Positions 1 through 5,439 of a DNA stretch of 6,602 nt are shown here, one piece after another; position 1 is the stretch's first letter, and each line of letters starts with the position of its first letter. Source of the stretch: an uncultured Oscillospiraceae bacterium (GTDB taxonomy: Bacteria; Bacillota_A; Clostridia; Oscillospirales; Oscillospiraceae). A program made the position numbers and the translations under genes. The notes below the pieces were generated by a model. That model worked only from the letters and a program-made list of their open reading frames with translations, was not told the origin of the DNA and ran no database searches. The stretch lies in contig CAKTGD010000091.1 in the NCBI GenBank assembly GCA_934561335.1, positions 1 to 6,602 of the forward strand. The letters run 5' to 3'.

Positions 1-93
1 AACAGCGCCGTGACCAACGGCATCTTTGTCCGCTTCGGCGATGTGGAGCTGAGCCACGATGAGATATTGTCCATGGTGGAGCAGGAGCATTGA
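1..93 (+). CDS. C-terminal end of an unidentified protein (partial)
   Basis: Frame 1 is open from the window edge to a TGA at 91-93, giving the last 30 residues, which contain FVRFGDVELSHDEIL and end in MVEQEH. The tail is amphipathic and acidic. I do not recognise the family and assign no function. It is probably a real gene because its stop lies 26 bases before a lipoprotein start on the same strand, with a good ribosome site between, as in the following gene junctions. The 5' part lies outside the window. Confidence 0.5.
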   Translation, partial: NSAVTNGIFVRFGDVELSHDEILSMVEQEH

Positions 94-107
94 CCCTGTA
101 TATTGAA

Positions 108-113
108 AAGGAG
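108..113 (+). promoter_or_regulatory. Ribosome binding site AAGGAG
   Basis: AAGGAG lies 6 bases before the ATG at 120. It decides the start: the same frame is open from a TTG at 90, but that would put this site inside the gene and add ten residues before the signal peptide. Confidence 0.8.
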
Positions 114-119
114 AATAAC

Positions 120-863
120 ATGATGAAACACAGCCACAAATTTTTGTCCCTTGCGCTGGCGCTGGCACTGTGCCTGAGTCTTGCCGCCTGCGGCGGCGAG
201 GACAACCACGACGACAATGACAACAATTTTTACAACGCTCCGAACTCCCTTGAGGGGCTGGTCAAGGACAGTGAACAGATGTCGAATCTGTATGTCTTTG
301 GCGGCGCGTGGAGGGGTGAGGGCGGCGAAACGCTGATCTCCGCCACCAGCGATGCCGGCGATGAGGTGCGCTTTGCGCTGTACGATGCCGATGAAGAGGT
401 GACTGCCAGCGGCTTTATCCAGTTCGTACCGGAGTATGACTACGACTACTTCTACAACGAGCACGACGGCGTGGCCTACCGCAGCTGGTTCGACGAGGCC
501 GGCACACTGTATGTGGATTCTCTCGGCACCTTCACGAAGGTGACCGGCGATACGCCGGGCGAAAACACCGGCGACGGCGACTATGGATACCTCGCCGGCG
601 TATGGTATCAGGACGGTGAGCCCGGCGCGGCCAGCATACTCGAGTTTGACGCATCCGGAAGCTGGGAGCTGATGGAACGGCCCGGCGGCGACGGCGACCC
701 CACCATGGTGGACTGCGGCACCATCGAGGTAAATCAGGACGGCGCCGGAGAGTATTTTGCCGTTTCCGCCATGCATGAGGACGTTGTCTACGACTTCACC
801 CTCGTCGGCGGCGATGTGATCTACTGGGGCGGCGAATATGACTACTATCAAAAGATGGCGTAA
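120..863 (+). CDS. Acidic two-domain lipoprotein, unknown function
   Basis: Predicted 247-residue lipoprotein of the outer face of the membrane. It has a basic N-terminus (MMKHSHK), a hydrophobic run at residues 8-23 and a lipobox LAAC with acylated Cys24. An Asp/Asn-rich linker (about 27-42) follows. Two regions look like divergent copies of one beta-rich domain: about 58-141 and 157-247. Each starts with a G-x-W-x-x-x-G segment and contains an aromatic acidic motif (EYDYDYFY at 105-112, EYDYY at 239-243). The second copy is clearly related to the C-terminal domain of the next gene, with about 30 identical positions in 90 when aligned by hand. An ATG at 123 is an equally possible start, with a 9-base spacing. 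I recognise no named family; a binding or scaffold role is only a guess. Lipoprotein call strong, function unknown. Confidence 0.85.
   Translation: MMKHSHKFLSLALALALCLSLAACGGEDNHDDNDNNFYNAPNSLEGLVKDSEQMSNLYVFGGAWRGEGGETLISATSDAGDEVRFALYDADEEVTASGFIQFVPEYDYDYFYNEHDGVAYRSWFDEAGTLYVDSLGTFTKVTGDTPGENTGDGDYGYLAGVWYQDGEPGAASILEFDASGSWELMERPGGDGDPTMVDCGTIEVNQDGAGEYFAVSAMHEDVVYDFTLVGGDVIYWGGEYDYYQKMA
171..200 (+). repeat. Lipobox-coding repeat, copy 1
   Basis: These 30 bases, coding for the lipobox end of the signal peptide and the following Gly-Gly-Glu, match 925-954 at 29 of 30 positions. The near-identity at DNA level supports descent of the two lipoprotein genes from a tandem duplication, or gene conversion over the signal peptide, since the mature domains are far more diverged. 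Confidence 0.7.
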
Positions 864-870
864 CGCCGCA

Positions 871-880
871 GGAAGGAGGA
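871..880 (+). promoter_or_regulatory. Ribosome binding site GGAAGGAGGA
   Basis: A near-ideal AGGAGG site, 5 bases before the ATG at 886. It decides the start: the frame is also open from an ATG at 838, which lies inside the previous gene and would put 16 basic residues before the signal peptide. Confidence 0.85.
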
Positions 881-885
881 AACGC

Positions 886-1623
886 ATGAAAAAGCTTTTT
901 GCGCTCCTGGCGGCGCTGGCGCTTTGCCTGAGCCTTGCCGCCTGCGGCGGCGAGAACGACGACCCCAACGATGTGGTGGGCGGCGACTGGCGTGTTACCG
1001 GCATTGTCCGGGATAGCGGCATCATCACACGCGATGGTGAGAACACCGATGTGTTGGTGTGCGTCAATGCGGACAGCGCCGACTTTTATCTTGATGACGA
1101 GGTGCAGACCCTGTATGACTACGTAAGCTATCCCATCACCCTGCAAAGTGACCCGTGGGAGGCGTTTCAGGGCATTGACTTTGCCGACCGGAACGGCGAC
1201 GGCAGCAGCGATGCGGCGATGCTCTTCGAGCTGGACGGCCAGCAGGTGCTGATGGTGTGGTTCTGGGATATGGACACAGAGGCGTTTGTGTTCCAGCCGG
1301 AGGAATCTCTGGTGGAGGACTTTGCGGACGAGGGCGCCGAGCACCAAGGTCTTGACGGCACCTGGTATCTGGAGGGGGAAGAAACAGCGGAGAGCGTCAT
1401 TGGGATCGGTGTGGCCGGTGACTGGATCCTATACGAGCAGTCGGACGATACGCTGACCGCCATCGACAGCGGGATGCTCCGCGTGCTGGACGAGGCACAG
1501 GGGCACTATGCCGCCGATTCCGAGCGCTTTGACGATGTCTCCTACCTCATTGCAACAGCCGGTGAAAATGGCCTCTACTGGGGCGTTACCGGCGACTACG
1601 ATTACTACGAGCGTCTGGACTGA
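886..1623 (+). CDS. Acidic lipoprotein with a GDG calcium-loop-like motif, paralog of the preceding gene
   Basis: Predicted 245-residue lipoprotein. It begins MKKLFALLAALAL and has a lipobox LAAC with acylated Cys20. Residues 32-140 form a beta-rich domain containing DRNGDGSSD (101-109), the spacing of Asp/Asn/Gly seen in FG-GAP/VCBS- and dockerin-type calcium loops, followed by short hydrophobic strands (AAMLFEL, VLMVWFW). Residues 155-245 are the domain shared with the preceding lipoprotein: G-T-W-Y-x-x-G-E near the start and YWG then DYDYY near the end. The gap to the preceding gene is 22 bases, so the two are probably co-transcribed. I recognise no characterised family. Calcium binding is inferred from the motif alone. 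An extracytoplasmic binding or sensing role is possible but not shown. Confidence 0.85.
   Translation: MKKLFALLAALALCLSLAACGGENDDPNDVVGGDWRVTGIVRDSGIITRDGENTDVLVCVNADSADFYLDDEVQTLYDYVSYPITLQSDPWEAFQGIDFADRNGDGSSDAAMLFELDGQQVLMVWFWDMDTEAFVFQPEESLVEDFADEGAEHQGLDGTWYLEGEETAESVIGIGVAGDWILYEQSDDTLTAIDSGMLRVLDEAQGHYAADSERFDDVSYLIATAGENGLYWGVTGDYDYYERLD
925..954 (+). repeat. Lipobox-coding repeat, copy 2
   Basis: Partner of 171-200, differing at one of 30 positions. It covers the end of the signal peptide and the lipobox of the second lipoprotein. Confidence 0.7.
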
Positions 1624-1639
1624 CCGATGCGGCGAAATG

Positions 1640-1644
1640 AGGAG
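1640..1644 (+). promoter_or_regulatory. Ribosome binding site AGGAG
   Basis: AGGAG, 6 bases before the ATG at 1651. It favours that start over the in-frame ATG at 1627, which has no ribosome site and lies only three bases after the previous stop. Confidence 0.75.
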
Positions 1645-1650
1645 AATACG

Positions 1651-2529
1651 ATGGAAGAAACGAACAGGAACATGACGGATGAGCAGCTGTCGCAGCAGCT
1701 CCGCAGAAGTAAGGGCGGCAAATGGGGTGGAAAGCTCCTCTCGCTGCTGGGCGTGGTGATCGCCGTGGCCGGTATCCTTCTGGGCGGCAATCTTGTGCTG
1801 ATTGTTTTGGGCGGCATTGTCCTCGCGCTGGGGCAGGCGGCGCAGGGTAAATCCAAGGAGCGGGCCGGTCAGCAGACCTTCGATGCCATGGCGCCGGGCA
1901 TCGTGGGCGCTGTCCTTGATCATATACAGATGAACCCCACCCCTCCCCTTTTGGATGCAAAGGATACCAACATTCCCCTGCCCAGCCACACCTATTGCAG
2001 CGGCAGCGGGTATATCCGGGGCATCTATCAGGGATTGACCACGGAATTATGCACCATAAGGTTGACGGAGGTAAACGAGTTTCAGCGTGAGGAGACCGGC
2101 CTGTGGGAGAAGAATGAGCACGAGGTCTATACCGGGCAGTGGATGCTGTGTGAGCTGAACCGGGAATTTCCCACGTGGCTGACCATCTGGCCGCGAGGCG
2201 CACTGGATAAGCTGTCGGGCGCCGGAACCGTCAAAACGGGCAGCGAGGCCTTTGACAGGCGCTTCCGCCTGACATGCGGCGACGAGGCCGCCGCCCTTCG
2301 CATCCTGACCCCCAGCCGGATGGAGCGATTCCTGACGCTGACGGATGCCTCCTTCGGCAAATTCGCCGTAAACCTCAACCCCGACGGCAGGCTGTATCTT
2401 GCCGTCCACAGCGGGCGCGGCTTTTTTGAGATCGGCAAGGGGCATGAAAACCCGGCGCAGCTGCGAGAGCGCTTTACCCGCGAGCTGAAGTGGTTTACGG
2501 ATATGATCGATGCATTTAGCGGCGTGTGA
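1651..2529 (+). CDS. DUF3137-like two-helix membrane protein
   Basis: 292 residues. A short charged N-terminus is followed by two close hydrophobic segments (about 29-45 and 47-64) joined by a Gly-Gly-Asn turn, then a soluble domain of about 225 residues with no signal peptide. The helical hairpin probably leaves both ends on the same side, likely the cytoplasm. The soluble part resembles DUF3137: a YCSGSGYIRG stretch near 115-124, then TGSEAFDRRF (196-205), a region with LTPSRMERFLTL (219-230), and a strand pair ending GRGFFEIG. This follows the family pattern of an F-x-x-x-F block, a 'TP..M..L' helix and a final aromatic strand. I assign this from memory of the family, not from a search. 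DUF3137 has no established biochemical role. The gene sits 27 bases after the second lipoprotein and its stop overlaps the next gene's ribosome site. Confidence 0.8.
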   Translation: MEETNRNMTDEQLSQQLRRSKGGKWGGKLLSLLGVVIAVAGILLGGNLVLIVLGGIVLALGQAAQGKSKERAGQQTFDAMAPGIVGAVLDHIQMNPTPPLLDAKDTNIPLPSHTYCSGSGYIRGIYQGLTTELCTIRLTEVNEFQREETGLWEKNEHEVYTGQWMLCELNREFPTWLTIWPRGALDKLSGAGTVKTGSEAFDRRFRLTCGDEAAALRILTPSRMERFLTLTDASFGKFAVNLNPDGRLYLAVHSGRGFFEIGKGHENPAQLRERFTRELKWFTDMIDAFSGV

Positions 2530-2535
2530 AGGAGG
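2529..2535 (+). promoter_or_regulatory. Ribosome binding site AAGGAGG overlapping the upstream stop
   Basis: AAGGAGG begins on the last base of the preceding TGA (2527-2529) and lies 8 bases before the ATG at 2544. It rules out the in-frame GTG at 2526 as the start. The overlap suggests that translation of the small protein is coupled to the gene before it. Confidence 0.8.
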
Positions 2536-2543
2536 TGGACAGT

Positions 2544-2744
2544 ATGCCCCTTTGGTTGGCCGCAGTGCTGCTGGTGCTGGCCGCTGCCGGCATCGTGCTG
2601 TGCCGCAAATATCTGCGCAGACATAAAACCGCATACACGCTTTGCCTTCTCTTCTGTTCGCTGCTGGCGCTGGCCTGCATCGTTTACATTGGGCTGACCA
2701 TTTTGTTTGTGGATGCGGTGCAGCATCAGCCGCCTGCGCGGTAA
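2544..2744 (+). CDS. Small two-helix membrane protein, 66 residues
   Basis: This short protein is almost entirely membrane-embedded. Helix one covers about residues 3-20 (LWLAAVLLVLAAAGIVLC), then a strongly basic loop follows (RKYLRRHKT, 21-29), and helix two covers about 31-56. The tail is short and ends HQPPAR. By the positive-inside rule the basic loop is cytoplasmic, which would put both ends outside. No family is recognised. It is likely real because of its ideal ribosome site, its coupling to the preceding stop, and its place as the last gene before the hairpins at 2754-2823. It could be a partner or stabiliser of the DUF3137-like protein; that is inference from position only. Confidence 0.7.
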   Translation: MPLWLAAVLLVLAAAGIVLCRKYLRRHKTAYTLCLLFCSLLALACIVYIGLTILFVDAVQHQPPAR

Positions 2745-2753
2745 AAAACAATA

Positions 2754-2770
2754 CACCGGCAAAGTCGGTG
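2754..2770 (-). terminator. Possible minus-strand terminator
   Basis: A 7-bp stem (CACCGGC with GTCGGTG, one G-U pair on the plus strand) closes a 3-base AAA loop. Reading the minus strand, it is followed by TATTGTTTTTT, a proper U-tract, so it could stop transcripts coming from the DUF4358-like gene. On the plus strand it is followed only by CTTTCC. It begins 9 bases after the small membrane protein's stop. Confidence 0.45.
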
Positions 2771-2783
2771 CTTTCCATAGCCG

Positions 2784-2823
2784 GCAAGAGGGGGACGGAT
2801 GATGTTATCCGTCCCCCTCTTGC
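2784..2823. terminator. Perfect 17-bp hairpin between convergent genes
   Basis: GCAAGAGGGGGACGGAT at 2784-2800 pairs without mismatch with 2807-2823 around a 6-base loop GATGTT. It lies between the plus-strand operon end (2744) and the minus-strand lipoprotein end (2890), where a shared terminator is expected. The U-tract is weak on both sides (plus tail TTACAT), so termination in either direction is likely but not certain. Confidence 0.6.
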
Positions 2824-2889
2824 TTACATAGCGCCGCCGATGGTGACGGCGGTATATCACGTCCTACAAGGTGTCAGGCAGAGCTATTT

Positions 2890-3393
2890 TCAGAACTCCG
2901 CCTTGAACGCCGCCGGCATCTCCACACCGTCAGGCAGCACTGCCATAACCACATAGTTGCCTTTTACCGTGACCAGCGCATTATTCTTCCAACCCGCGGC
3001 ATTGTCGGGGTAGGCGGTATCGTTGGCCGCTGCGTCCACCCGCTCCTGCATGATGGCACGAATGTGCTCTGCATCGGCTGGGCTGGCCGCCTCAGCCATC
3101 ACCAGCTCGCAGGCGTTGCCCACCACCGGCGGCAGGTAGACCACCAGCTGCTTTGTGGCCACGGTGGTCAGGCCGGGATACAGCGATTCAATGGTTTCGG
3201 CGTTTTCCTCCGGGAACAGAATCACATCCGTCCCCTCCAGCGACTTGAGCGCTTCCTCCGCCGTTGCTTTCAGATTAACAGACTGCGCCTCCTGTGCATC
3301 GCCATCCTGCCGGCCATCGGTTTTCTCCGTACCGCAGGCCGCCAGAGACAGGATCAATAATCCGCACAGCAGCAGGCATACCCATTTTTTCAT
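2890..3393 (-). CDS. DUF4358-like lipoprotein
   Basis: 167 residues. The signal peptide starts MKKWVCLLLC and ends in a lipobox LAAC with acylated Cys20, so the mature protein is anchored to the outer membrane face. A charged linker (21-38) precedes a domain of about 125 residues. The domain matches my recollection of DUF4358: a predicted helix with ASPADAEHIRAIMQERVDAA (103-122), a Tyr-Pro then Trp-Lys-Asn-Asn turn (128-138), and a final strand VKGNYVVMAVLPDG (143-156). The family is common in Clostridia and has no assigned function. The ribosome site AAGGAAGG lies 7 bases before the ATG. It appears to be a single-gene unit with its own promoter (3439-3466), converging on the plus-strand operon. 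Confidence 0.85.
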   Translation of the reverse strand: MKKWVCLLLCGLLILSLAACGTEKTDGRQDGDAQEAQSVNLKATAEEALKSLEGTDVILFPEENAETIESLYPGLTTVATKQLVVYLPPVVGNACELVMAEAASPADAEHIRAIMQERVDAAANDTAYPDNAAGWKNNALVTVKGNYVVMAVLPDGVEMPAAFKAEF

Positions 3394-3438
3394 AGACGAT
3401 CCTTCCTTTCATAGCAATTCCTTGCTGTAACTGCTGCC

Positions 3439-3466
3439 AGTATACCGCATTTTCATCAGGATGCAA
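3439..3466 (-). promoter_or_regulatory. Housekeeping-type promoter for the DUF4358-like gene
   Basis: Reading the minus strand, TTGCAT (3466-3461), a 16-base spacer, then TATACT (3444-3439) gives 4 of 6 and 5 of 6 matches to the -35 and -10 consensus. Transcription would start near 3432, leaving a leader of about 40 bases that includes the ribosome site. Confidence 0.6.
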
Positions 3467-3520
3467 GTATTTTTTTGACGAAAAGCATCGTGAAAATACT
3501 GCCGGGTGCAGCGCGAAAGG

Positions 3521-3547
3521 AAAGCCACCGGCTGTGCCGGCGGCTTT
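3521..3547 (-). terminator. Terminator of the surface-protein gene
   Basis: A 12-bp stem (3521-3532 with 3536-3547) with a 3-base loop starts 14 bases past the surface-protein stop. On the minus-strand RNA the only non-Watson-Crick pair is a G-U; on the plus strand the same position is an A-C mismatch. That asymmetry fits a function on the minus-strand RNA. The tail reads CCTTTCGC after the stem's own UUU, so the U-tract is imperfect. Confidence 0.6.
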
Positions 3548-3560
3548 CGCAGATTATGGA

Positions 3561-5138
3561 TTATCGATAGTACTTCTTGGTTCTGATAACAACCGTGGCG
3601 ATGGCAGCAGCGCTGACAAGCAGCAGTGTCGTCCACAGGGACATCTCGGCAGAATCGCCGGTCTCGGGAGACGTAATGCTGTCGCCGTTGGCAGTCGTGG
3701 TCTCCGCAGGCCTGTTGGGTCTGGCAGGCTTGCCAGGCTGGACGGGCTTTTCGGGTTTTTCAGGCTTTTCGTTCTTCTCCCAAACAGCCGTATAGGTCAC
3801 ATTCTCGGTAACGCTATCCGCAGCCGCAGGCGTCCAGCCCTTGAAGGTGTAGTCATCCCGCTTCAGTGTACCGTTGAATGCGGGAACCGCTCCGCCCTTG
3901 GGGACGATCTTGGTCTGAGGCTTGAACACCTTGCCTTCTGCGCCGTCAGTATAGGTCACACTGTAGCCTGTTTCGGTACCTTCTTCTTTATCGCCGCAAT
4001 AGTCACAGATCTTGGTGAAGGTTCTGGTGAAGCTTTTTCCATCATCGGCCTTTACCCATTCGCCATAGGTTATATCATAGGCGTTGTCCACATAGCCGTC
4101 GGTATACTTGCCCTTGATGAGCTCATGGCCGACCATCTCGCCCTTTCCCGTCTTGCCCTTTGCGAAAACAGTCGTTCCATCGATCGTAACGACAGTACAC
4201 CCTGTGTTGTTTGCATCTTTGCTGAAGCCGAACCATCTGCTGCAAGTGGTCGTATCACGATGTACTTCAGAGCCGTCGCTGATGACATTATTGCCTTTAA
4301 AATTCAGATAAAACTTATAATCGCCTTTTTTGTTCGCGTACGTGTCATTGATGTTCAGAACGGCCTTGTTCGAGCTGGTACTATTCACAGTGCAGTTCTC
4401 GAAATTGACCGTGATATTTTTCTCTGCACCTTCGTTGTACACATTGATGGTTTTTCCCTTGGAATTGAAAGTGCAGCTATTAAAGGTCATGGTCTCAGAA
4501 CAATACGCCCACAGAGCGTATTCACCGGGAGGGCAATTGAACGTCGTGTTGGTAAACGTGGCAGAGGCATACCCCCAGTAGGCAGTCGTGCCGTTGATGA
4601 CGCAGTCCTTCACTATGGTGACGGTTGTATGGGAGAATCCCAGATAATCCGTAGGATGCTTTTCACCGGAACGCAGCGTCATATTCTGGAAGGTGACCGT
4701 CCCCGCATTTTTGAAGCTGTAATCGCTGTTGTACTCGGTTCCGAAGTTAGCGGGATCAGGCACCTCTGCACCAATGTTCCATGCCGTCTTGTCGGCGCCC
4801 TGTCCCACAAAGGTCAGATCCTTGTTCTTAGTCGTATTGTCGGATTTTATGCCGTAAAGGGTATAATTTCCCTCGCCCAGTACGATGGTGTCGCCGCTCA
4901 CAGCGGCAGTGACCGCCTCTCTCAAGGTGTCGTAGACTTTGCCATTGAGCATTACCTTGCCAAAACCAGGCTCCGCACTGGTCGTCTCGCCAGTGGGCGC
5001 CTCGCCGGTAACAGCGGGCGGCTCGGCAGCGGCAGCGGGCGGCTCGGCAGCAAATGCCACCGTAGGCAGCAGACCTGCCAGCAAGGTGATGCACAGCAGG
5101 ATACCCCATAACGTGTTCCGCTTTCCTGTGATTTTCAT
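3561..5138 (-). CDS. Wall-anchored beta-helix surface protein with InlB-type repeat
   Basis: 525 residues, exported and probably sortase-anchored. A Sec signal peptide covers 1-30 (cut likely after TVAFA). A Pro/Ala/Glu/Thr-rich segment follows (31-58). Residues about 62-325 are rich in Asn and Thr, with repeated short strands such as TVTFQNMTL, SATFTNTTFN and TMTFNSCTFNS, typical of a right-handed beta-helix (pectate-lyase-like) fold. A CDYCG turn (378-382) leads into an InlB-type repeat (about 392-453, with YTFKGW at 430-435 and YTAVWE at 449-454). A Lys/Pro linker (455-478) precedes SPETGD (490-495), a hydrophobic segment (about 501-518) and RTKKYYR. The ribosome site GGGAGG lies 7 bases before the ATG. 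No catalytic residues are recognised, so adhesin or glycan-binding is more likely than an enzyme, but this is inference. An equally long frame on the opposite strand is an overlap artefact. Confidence 0.9.
   Translation of the reverse strand: MKITGKRNTLWGILLCITLLAGLLPTVAFAAEPPAAAAEPPAVTGEAPTGETTSAEPGFGKVMLNGKVYDTLREAVTAAVSGDTIVLGEGNYTLYGIKSDNTTKNKDLTFVGQGADKTAWNIGAEVPDPANFGTEYNSDYSFKNAGTVTFQNMTLRSGEKHPTDYLGFSHTTVTIVKDCVINGTTAYWGYASATFTNTTFNCPPGEYALWAYCSETMTFNSCTFNSKGKTINVYNEGAEKNITVNFENCTVNSTSSNKAVLNINDTYANKKGDYKFYLNFKGNNVISDGSEVHRDTTTCSRWFGFSKDANNTGCTVVTIDGTTVFAKGKTGKGEMVGHELIKGKYTDGYVDNAYDITYGEWVKADDGKSFTRTFTKICDYCGDKEEGTETGYSVTYTDGAEGKVFKPQTKIVPKGGAVPAFNGTLKRDDYTFKGWTPAAADSVTENVTYTAVWEKNEKPEKPEKPVQPGKPARPNRPAETTTANGDSITSPETGDSAEMSLWTTLLLVSAAAIATVVIRTKKYYR
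5012..5051 (-). repeat. 21-bp tandem repeat coding for AEPPA units
   Basis: A 19-base block at 5012-5030 recurs exactly at 5033-5051 (period 21 bp). It encodes a 7-residue period, AEPPAAA then AEPPAVT, in the linker just after the signal peptide. Such a repeat can change copy number by slippage without shifting the frame. Confidence 0.75.
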
Positions 5139-5162
5139 AGCTTTTCCTCCCTTTTTTATAAC

Positions 5163-5193
5163 CCGCTACTCTCAATCGAAAAGAGAATAGCGG
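5163..5193 (-). promoter_or_regulatory. Stem-loop in the surface-protein 5' leader
   Basis: An 11-bp stem (5163-5173 with 5183-5193) with a 9-base loop lies about 12 bases upstream of the ribosome site, inside the predicted leader. On the minus-strand RNA it is fully paired with one U-G; on the plus strand that pair is a C-A mismatch, so the structure fits the mRNA strand. It could stabilise the mRNA or affect translation. No known riboswitch is recognised. Confidence 0.5.
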
Positions 5194-5241
5194 AAAAATC
5201 TCGGATCGTATAATATTTCTCCCATACTCTGTGATTACATA

Positions 5242-5270
5242 ATTATCATGATAGCATATATATATTGCAA
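5242..5270 (-). promoter_or_regulatory. Promoter of the surface-protein gene
   Basis: Reading the minus strand, TTGCAA (5270-5265), a 17-base AT-rich spacer with a TATATATAT run, then GATAAT (5247-5242). This gives 4 of 6 and 5 of 6 consensus matches at ideal spacing. Transcription would start near 5235 and give a leader of about 97 bases. A perfect 10-bp palindrome, TATCATGATA (5244-5253), overlaps the -10 and could be an operator. Confidence 0.6.
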
Positions 5271-5325
5271 GCCGTTTGGCAAATTACTTAGCCGTTTATG
5301 CGCTGCAAAGCGGCATCGTGCATAA

Positions 5326-5366
5326 AAGATGAACCGGCCAGAGCGTAGCTCTGGCCGGTTCATCTT
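5326..5366 (-). terminator. Terminator of the galE-galM unit, 19-bp perfect hairpin
   Basis: Positions 5326-5344 pair without mismatch with 5348-5366 around a 3-base loop (GTA). The minus-strand RNA continues with U after the stem, giving UUUU across the stem end, then AUGCAC. It lies about 75 bases after the galM stop and separates it from the surface-protein promoter. The plus-strand side is also T-rich (ATTGTATTTATTG), so it may work both ways. Confidence 0.8.
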
Positions 5367-5439
5367 ATTGTATTTATTGTTTGCGTTATGTCTGCTTTTC
5401 AGCGTGTCAGGAAGACAGGACTTTATCGCGGCATATCAC

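Noticed and set aside
796..1347. Minus-strand frame opposite the lipoprotein genes
   Set aside because: It spans the junction of two well-supported plus-strand genes, has Arg/His-rich low-quality sequence, and shows no ribosome site. It is a high-GC shadow.
1429..2787. Several long minus-strand frames opposite the second lipoprotein and DUF3137-like genes
   Set aside because: Their protein sequences are Arg/Pro/Ala-rich with no domain, and they cross real gene boundaries.
2642..2956. A 104-codon plus-strand frame running from the small membrane gene across the hairpins
   Set aside because: It is out of frame with the supported small gene, includes both hairpins, and runs into the convergent lipoprotein gene.
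3534..5111. A plus-strand frame of 525 codons opposite the surface-protein gene
   Set aside because: It mirrors the real gene with exactly the same length, has no ribosome site, signal peptide or recognisable domain, and reads through the real gene's terminator. The minus strand has a signal peptide, a sorting signal, a promoter and a ribosome site.
3561..5138. Surface protein as a pectate lyase enzyme
   Set aside because: The beta-helix-like strand pattern is present, but I see no catalytic Asp/Arg cluster of known lyases, and the InlB repeat and anchor fit an adhesin-like surface protein better.
5163..5193. The leader stem-loop as a known riboswitch or T-box
   Set aside because: Only one simple hairpin is visible. 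There is no T-box sequence, no conserved aptamer core that I recognise, and no competing terminator stem.
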